Virus record (IMG/VR): IMGVR_UViG_3300027969_000022
Coordinates: 1-34,001 of that record
Strand: one strand, 5' to 3'
DNA from: a virus
DNA length: 34,001 nt
This document shows positions 30,315 through 34,001 of the stretch, one piece after another. Made by a program: the position numbers and the translations under genes. The number at the start of each line of letters is the position of its first letter. The first letter of the stretch is position 1. Under the pieces are notes generated by a model. It ran no database searches. It was not told the DNA's origin and worked only from the letters and a program-made list of their open reading frames with translations.

Positions 30315-31465
30315 TTTTAGAGTTACCAGAAGCGCACATCAACCAAACTAAGATACTTGAATCAACTGCAAGATTCAGAGTAGTTATGTGCGGAAGGCGA
30401 TTTGGTAAGTCTGAACTTTCACAGGTAGAAATTATTAGCAATGCTTTACAAGGTATGAAGGTTGCATATATAACACCAACCTATAAACTAGCCAAAACAT
30501 TCTTTGAGAAACTTACTCAATGTGTACCTTTTGAAAATAACAAAAGCGATTTAACGATTCACTTTCCAAATGAAGGCACAGTTGAATTCTTTACAGGAGA
30601 AAGACTAGATAATCTAAGAGGTAGAAAGTTTCATTTAGTTGTAATTGATGAAGCCAGTTTTATATCTGATTTACAGGATGGATGGTTAAATTCAATTAGA
30701 CCTACTTTAACCGATTTTCAAGGCAGAGCATTATTCCTATCTACACCAAGAGGAAAGAATTATTTTTATTCCTTATATATGAAAGGTGGGCAAAGAGATT
30801 GGGAAAGTTTTAAATTTACTACTTATGATAATCCTTATATCTTAACATCAGAGATTAACGATGCAAAAGCGCAATTACCAAAAACAGTATTTGAGCAAGA
30901 GTATATGGCTAACCCTATGGAGAATGCAGCTAATCCATTTGGTGCTGAACATATTACAAAGTGTACTTGCAGTTTAAGTTATAATGAACCAATGTTTTAT
31001 GGAATAGATTTGGCAAAGTCTTTTGACTGGACTGTTATTATAGGATTAGATAGCGAAGGTAAGGTTTGTCACTTTGATAGATTTCAAAAGGATTGGCTAC
31101 AGACTAAAGAAACAATTAAACAGATACGAAAGCATAAACATATTTTTATAGATAGTACTGGAGTAGGCGATGCAATAGTTGAGGACTTACAAAAGTACTT
31201 TAATGATATGACAGGATTTAAATATACATCAACCAGTAAGCAGCAGTTAATGGAAAGCCTTGCTTCATCAATCCATAAAAAAGAAATAGGATTCCCTGAA
31301 GGTGCAATCAAAGATGAATTAGAAATATTTGAATATCTATTTACTTCAACAGGGGTAAGGTATTCAGCACCTGCAGGATTCCACGATGACTGCGTTAATG
31401 CCCTTGCTTTAGCTAATAAATGCAAGATAGAGAATAGAGGAAGTGGTCAATATCACTTTATTTAA
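30311..31465 (+). CDS. terL: Large terminase subunit
   Basis: The product has 384 aa. It is the packaging motor. ATPase motifs: Walker A CGRRFGKSE (28-35) and Walker B HLVVIDEAS (D113, E114). Nuclease domain acidic residues: D233 (YGIDLAKS), D281 (IFIDSTG) and D359/D360 (FHDDCVNALALA). Length fits the short TerL forms. It follows TerS by ATGA. The order to the tail chaperone downstream, rather than to the portal, is unusual. Confidence 0.95.
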   Translation: MILELPEAHINQTKILESTARFRVVMCGRRFGKSELSQVEIISNALQGMKVAYITPTYKLAKTFFEKLTQCVPFENNKSDLTIHFPNEGTVEFFTGERLDNLRGRKFHLVVIDEASFISDLQDGWLNSIRPTLTDFQGRALFLSTPRGKNYFYSLYMKGGQRDWESFKFTTYDNPYILTSEINDAKAQLPKTVFEQEYMANPMENAANPFGAEHITKCTCSLSYNEPMFYGIDLAKSFDWTVIIGLDSEGKVCHFDRFQKDWLQTKETIKQIRKHKHIFIDSTGVGDAIVEDLQKYFNDMTGFKYTSTSKQQLMESLASSIHKKEIGFPEGAIKDELEIFEYLFTSTGVRYSAPAGFHDDCVNALALANKCKIENRGSGQYHFI

Positions 31466-31496
31466 TTACATTTTTCAAAAACTTATATAATAGATT

Positions 31497-32138
31497 ATGA
31501 CAATTAAGCAATTTCAAGAATTATACTATGTAGCTACATCAAAAGATATGGACTTTGACAAGTCTATAAAGATGGTAGGAATTGTAACAGGAAAGACACC
31601 TGAGCAAGTAGAAAAGATGTCAATGAGGAAGTTTAATATTTTATGTGGTGCTATACATAATCACTTTAAAATATTTGAGAAAGATTTATTAAAAGGTAAA
31701 CCTAAAAAAATAGTTAGGGTAGGAAAGCGATTTTATAGAATAAATTATGATGTAACTAAATGTAAAGCAAGTACTTATGTAGAGGTATCTACTTTTAGTA
31801 CTGATATTATTCAGAACTTACATAAGATAATGGCTTCAATAGTTACACCTGTTAAATTTAAATGGGGTAAGTGGGTAGAACACGAAGAACTATCAAGTGA
31901 CTTAGAAAAAATGAATTTTGAGGTTGCATATCACGCAGCGGTTTTTTTTTACACTTTATTCAACGTATCAATGCAGGTTATCCAGCCTTATTTGATAAAC
32001 GAGATGAAAAGCAAGGGGATAGCAGAAGAACAAGCGAAGGAGATGTTGACAACTTCACAAAGCATTTTGGATGGCTTTATAATGCCAAAATGGTCGCAGA
32101 CTTCGAAGGAATACCTGTTGAATCGGTTTGGAGTTTAA
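31497..32138 (+). CDS. Tail assembly chaperone, 0-frame form (G-like)
   Basis: The product has 213 aa. The first 150 residues are common with the frameshifted form. After the T9 run the 0-frame continues 62 residues (YTLFNVSMQVIQPYLINEM and so on) to a TAA at 32136. Codons in that stretch are richer in G than the surrounding genes (AAG, GGG, GCG, TCG, CGG), as expected where two frames code. It sits between terminase and the tail genes. Chaperone role follows from position and the frameshift pattern. Confidence 0.7.
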   Translation: MTIKQFQELYYVATSKDMDFDKSIKMVGIVTGKTPEQVEKMSMRKFNILCGAIHNHFKIFEKDLLKGKPKKIVRVGKRFYRINYDVTKCKASTYVEVSTFSTDIIQNLHKIMASIVTPVKFKWGKWVEHEELSSDLEKMNFEVAYHAAVFFYTLFNVSMQVIQPYLINEMKSKGIAEEQAKEMLTTSQSILDGFIMPKWSQTSKEYLLNRFGV

Positions 32139-32221
32139 AAGTAATTCATTTTTTAAATGATCTGCTTTACTTAAAATTAAAATTAGAAAAGGATAATGAG
32201 CATAACAAAAAGTCAAATTGA
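31497..32221 (+). CDS. Tail assembly chaperone, -1 frameshift product (GT-like)
   Basis: A one-base slip back at 31943-31949 joins the first 151 residues to an open -1 frame of 90 codons ending at TGA 32219-32221, giving 241 aa. The -1 frame reads like real protein: DNFTKHFGWLYNAKMVADFE and SLKVIHFLNDLLYLKLK. The last 58 nt past the 0-frame gap and the first bases of the next gene are covered only by this frame. In lambda and many other tailed phages the G and GT proteins are made this way. Confidence 0.72.
31943..31949 (+). promoter_or_regulatory. Slippery heptamer T TTT TTT for -1 frameshifting
   Basis: The run of nine T (31942-31950) is read GTT TTT TTT TAC in frame 0, so T TTT TTT is in the right phase for tandem slippage (X XXY YYZ). 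No clear GC stem follows in the AT-rich sequence; a downstream stimulator is not obvious. Confidence 0.68.
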
Positions 32222-32831
32222 TGCAATTGCCAAAGGTAAAGTAACTGGAGATATAGAATTTGGCGATAGTAAAGTCATTGATTTAAATGATGTTACATTA
32301 TCATTCTTTGAAAGATATTCAGCAATTTATGTAAAAGCAATTGCAGAAAGCATAAATAAAAATGAAGTAGTTGCTAGTGGTAATATGCTTAAAGGAGTAG
32401 ACCCTGAGGTTTCTAAAGATGGTAATACTTTGAGAATCTATATGGCTAACTACTATGACTTTGTAAATAAGGGAGTTAAAGGTGTTAAAAATTATAAGAA
32501 TGCACCTAACAGTCCTTATAAGTACAAGAATTATGGAATGAGTGAGGAAGGGAGAAAGAGTATTAAACAATATATTCAAAGTGGTAAAGCAAAGATAAAA
32601 GTAGCAACTAAAAAAAGCACAGTTAATGCAGTAGGTCAAGAAAAAAAGAAAGTTAATTTATTAGATTTAAAAACTGAAGCATTAGTTTATTTAATTAAAA
32701 AATATGGTATTAAGACAACTAATTTCTTTGATGAGGCAACCGATAAAGTACAAGAAGAAATGATAAAAGATTTAGGCGAAGTAATGGCACAAACAATAGT
32801 TATTCAAATAGGAAATCCTAAAAAGAAATGA
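32196..32831 (+). CDS. Tail/neck module protein, function uncertain
   Basis: The product has 211 aa. It begins MSITKSQIDAIAKGKVTGDI, has a central LRIYMANYYDFVNKGVKGVK segment and a Lys-rich C-terminal half. The YDFVNKG pattern and place recall head-tail joining proteins of the gp10 type, but this is a weak resemblance. It starts inside the end of the -1 chaperone frame and overlaps the next tail gene by ATGA. Confidence 0.6.
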   Translation: MSITKSQIDAIAKGKVTGDIEFGDSKVIDLNDVTLSFFERYSAIYVKAIAESINKNEVVASGNMLKGVDPEVSKDGNTLRIYMANYYDFVNKGVKGVKNYKNAPNSPYKYKNYGMSEEGRKSIKQYIQSGKAKIKVATKKSTVNAVGQEKKKVNLLDLKTEALVYLIKKYGIKTTNFFDEATDKVQEEMIKDLGEVMAQTIVIQIGNPKKK

Positions 32832-33976
32832 GTATAACAATTAATACAAATCCTGCAAGTGGTTCAACTGTTCAGGATGACTTATGGCACATAGCAACCA
32901 GTACTGCATCCGGCAGCACAGATATGAAATACATATTTGAAGTATATGTAGGTGGAGTAAAAAAAGTATCAGTAAGACAATTCCCTGAACCTTCAAATGG
33001 TAAGGCATATTTTAATGCCGGTGCTACAGTTCGGAATTCAATAACTTTTAACTGGTTTGAACCACTAGGAACTGCTTTTGTATATCAGCCTAATGTTACA
33101 GGGGAAATGGGTGTACAGTATCAAATAAGAGTAGGAGAAGAAATAAGCGGAGTTACTACATTAAATCTAGCATCAGCAACGACAACTGCCTATAATTTCA
33201 AAGCACCTTTATTTAAAAGGAGAGTAATATCATTACAAGATAAATTAAATAAGTGGTTGACTAACAGACCATTATATGCTAATACTAAATTAGGAGAGAA
33301 TCTATATATACCATTTTATACAAACACAAGTGTAAATTTAAAATGCACAACTTTTGATGCTGCAAATAATCAGATAGCAACTGCATCAGGAAGCACTACT
33401 GCAGTACCAAATGGATTTGTACAAATGAATATAGGAAGTGCTGCAATCTCAACTAACTTAGGAATAACAATTAATGATAGTGTTAGATACTATGATGTTT
33501 GGTTTAATAGCTTTGACAAGATAAGAGTTTATGTAGTTTGTAATCCTAAGTATGAACCTATCAATATTCATTTTATGAATGATTGGGGAATGTGGGATAG
33601 TTTAAGATTTGATTTAGTTAGCAAACTGAATATGAATGTAGAAAAGAAATCTTTTGAGCAAAGAGATTATAGGTTTAATGGTAATTCAGTAGACTACAAA
33701 AGCACATCTAATAGGTATTATGAAGGCGCAACTAATTATAGTATTAAATCTACTTTTAATTATAAGCTAACTGCAGATGCTTTAACAGATGATGAATATA
33801 CTTGGATGGCTGATCTTATATCAAGTCCTCAAATATTAATGGAGATAGATAGTTATTTCTATCCAGTTACATTAATAGATAATAATTATGAGTTTAGTAA
33901 AAATGTATTTAACAAATTAAAGGCATTAGAACTTACATTTAATATGAATCAAAACAGATATTCCCAATTAAGATGA
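32828..33976 (+). CDS. Tail structural protein
   Basis: The product has 382 aa. It is mostly beta (ITINTNPASGSTVQDDLWH, RQFPEPSNGKAYFNAGATVR, NDWGMWDSLRFDLV), with no signal or catalytic motif. The WGMWDSLRFD and late YxLTKLxxx-like strands recur in proteins upstream of tape-measure genes in Bacteroidota phages. It is coupled by ATGA at both ends, to the 690-aa tail-tip-like protein downstream. Likely a distal-tail component. Confidence 0.62.
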   Translation: MSITINTNPASGSTVQDDLWHIATSTASGSTDMKYIFEVYVGGVKKVSVRQFPEPSNGKAYFNAGATVRNSITFNWFEPLGTAFVYQPNVTGEMGVQYQIRVGEEISGVTTLNLASATTTAYNFKAPLFKRRVISLQDKLNKWLTNRPLYANTKLGENLYIPFYTNTSVNLKCTTFDAANNQIATASGSTTAVPNGFVQMNIGSAAISTNLGITINDSVRYYDVWFNSFDKIRVYVVCNPKYEPINIHFMNDWGMWDSLRFDLVSKLNMNVEKKSFEQRDYRFNGNSVDYKSTSNRYYEGATNYSIKSTFNYKLTADALTDDEYTWMADLISSPQILMEIDSYFYPVTLIDNNYEFSKNVFNKLKALELTFNMNQNRYSQLR

Positions 33977-34001
33977 CAAGAATATTTATAGAGAAAAACG
34001 A
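33875..34001. repeat. Terminal direct repeat, right copy
   Basis: Identical to 1-127. The unique genome is 33,874 bp and closes here. Confidence 0.95.
33973..34001 (+). CDS. Start of the 690-aa tail protein (duplicate of 99-127)
   Basis: The first codons of the tail-tip-like gene, repeated because of the circular overlap. The ATG overlaps the TGA of the upstream tail gene. Not a separate gene. Confidence 0.9.

Noticed and set aside
31084-31425. A 113-aa frame on the minus strand inside terL
   Set aside because: It is fully inside the nuclease domain of TerL, has no start context, and no other minus-strand gene is supported anywhere in the genome.

Overview
The window is a complete phage genome from an AT-rich, tailed (probably siphovirus-like) phage of a Bacteroidota host. 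The first 127 bases are repeated exactly as the last 127 bases, so the contig is circular, with one unit of 33,874 bp. The repeat looks like an assembly overlap rather than a biological terminal repeat. The Bacteroidota assignment is inferred from A-rich gene starts without an obvious Shine-Dalgarno sequence, Sec signal peptides ending in KAQ or FSQ, and the kinds of phage protein present. All recognisable genes lie on the + strand, are tightly packed, and are often coupled by ATGA overlaps. I saw no integrase, lysogeny repressor, tRNA, CRISPR array, transposase or DNA polymerase, which fits a virulent phage that uses the host replisome.

Structural region (about 29,931 to 15,428 through the circle junction). 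Small and large terminase come first. Next is a probable tail assembly chaperone with a T9 slippery run and a long open -1 frame, then two tail or neck proteins, a 690-aa tail-tip-like protein and the tape measure. The head genes follow: an XkdF-like prohead protease with an inserted HAD-like domain, a probable scaffold, the major capsid protein, a probable tail-tube protein, a strong terminator, a small conserved protein, a portal with a MuF-like C-terminus, and two connector or neck proteins. The block ends with a 1561-aa tail fibre carrying an S74 chaperone domain. Tail genes therefore lie between the terminase and the head genes, and the portal lies downstream of the capsid gene.

Secreted and lysis region (15,437 to 18,502). 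Two small secreted proteins follow the fibre, then a short one-helix membrane protein, a holin-like protein, a single-gene spanin (lipobox plus C-terminal membrane helix) and a GH24 lysozyme. A calcineurin-like phosphoesterase and a small HExxH protein come next, then a strong terminator.

Replication, recombination and early region (18,503 to 29,940). This holds an ERF annealing protein with a YqaJ/lambda-type exonuclease, a small protein resembling DnaA domain IV, three HTH or replisome-organiser-like proteins, a DnaB-type helicase, and a PP-loop (PAPS-reductase-like) protein. A 357-bp AT-rich gap with direct and inverted repeats is the best origin or control-region candidate. After it come small unknown genes, a VRR-NUC nuclease, a protein ending in an SSB-like tip, two HNH nucleases, a MazG-like helical protein, a ParB-like protein and a sigma-like protein. 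Two glycosyltransferases with a small RGRPKG-containing protein between them precede the terminase genes.
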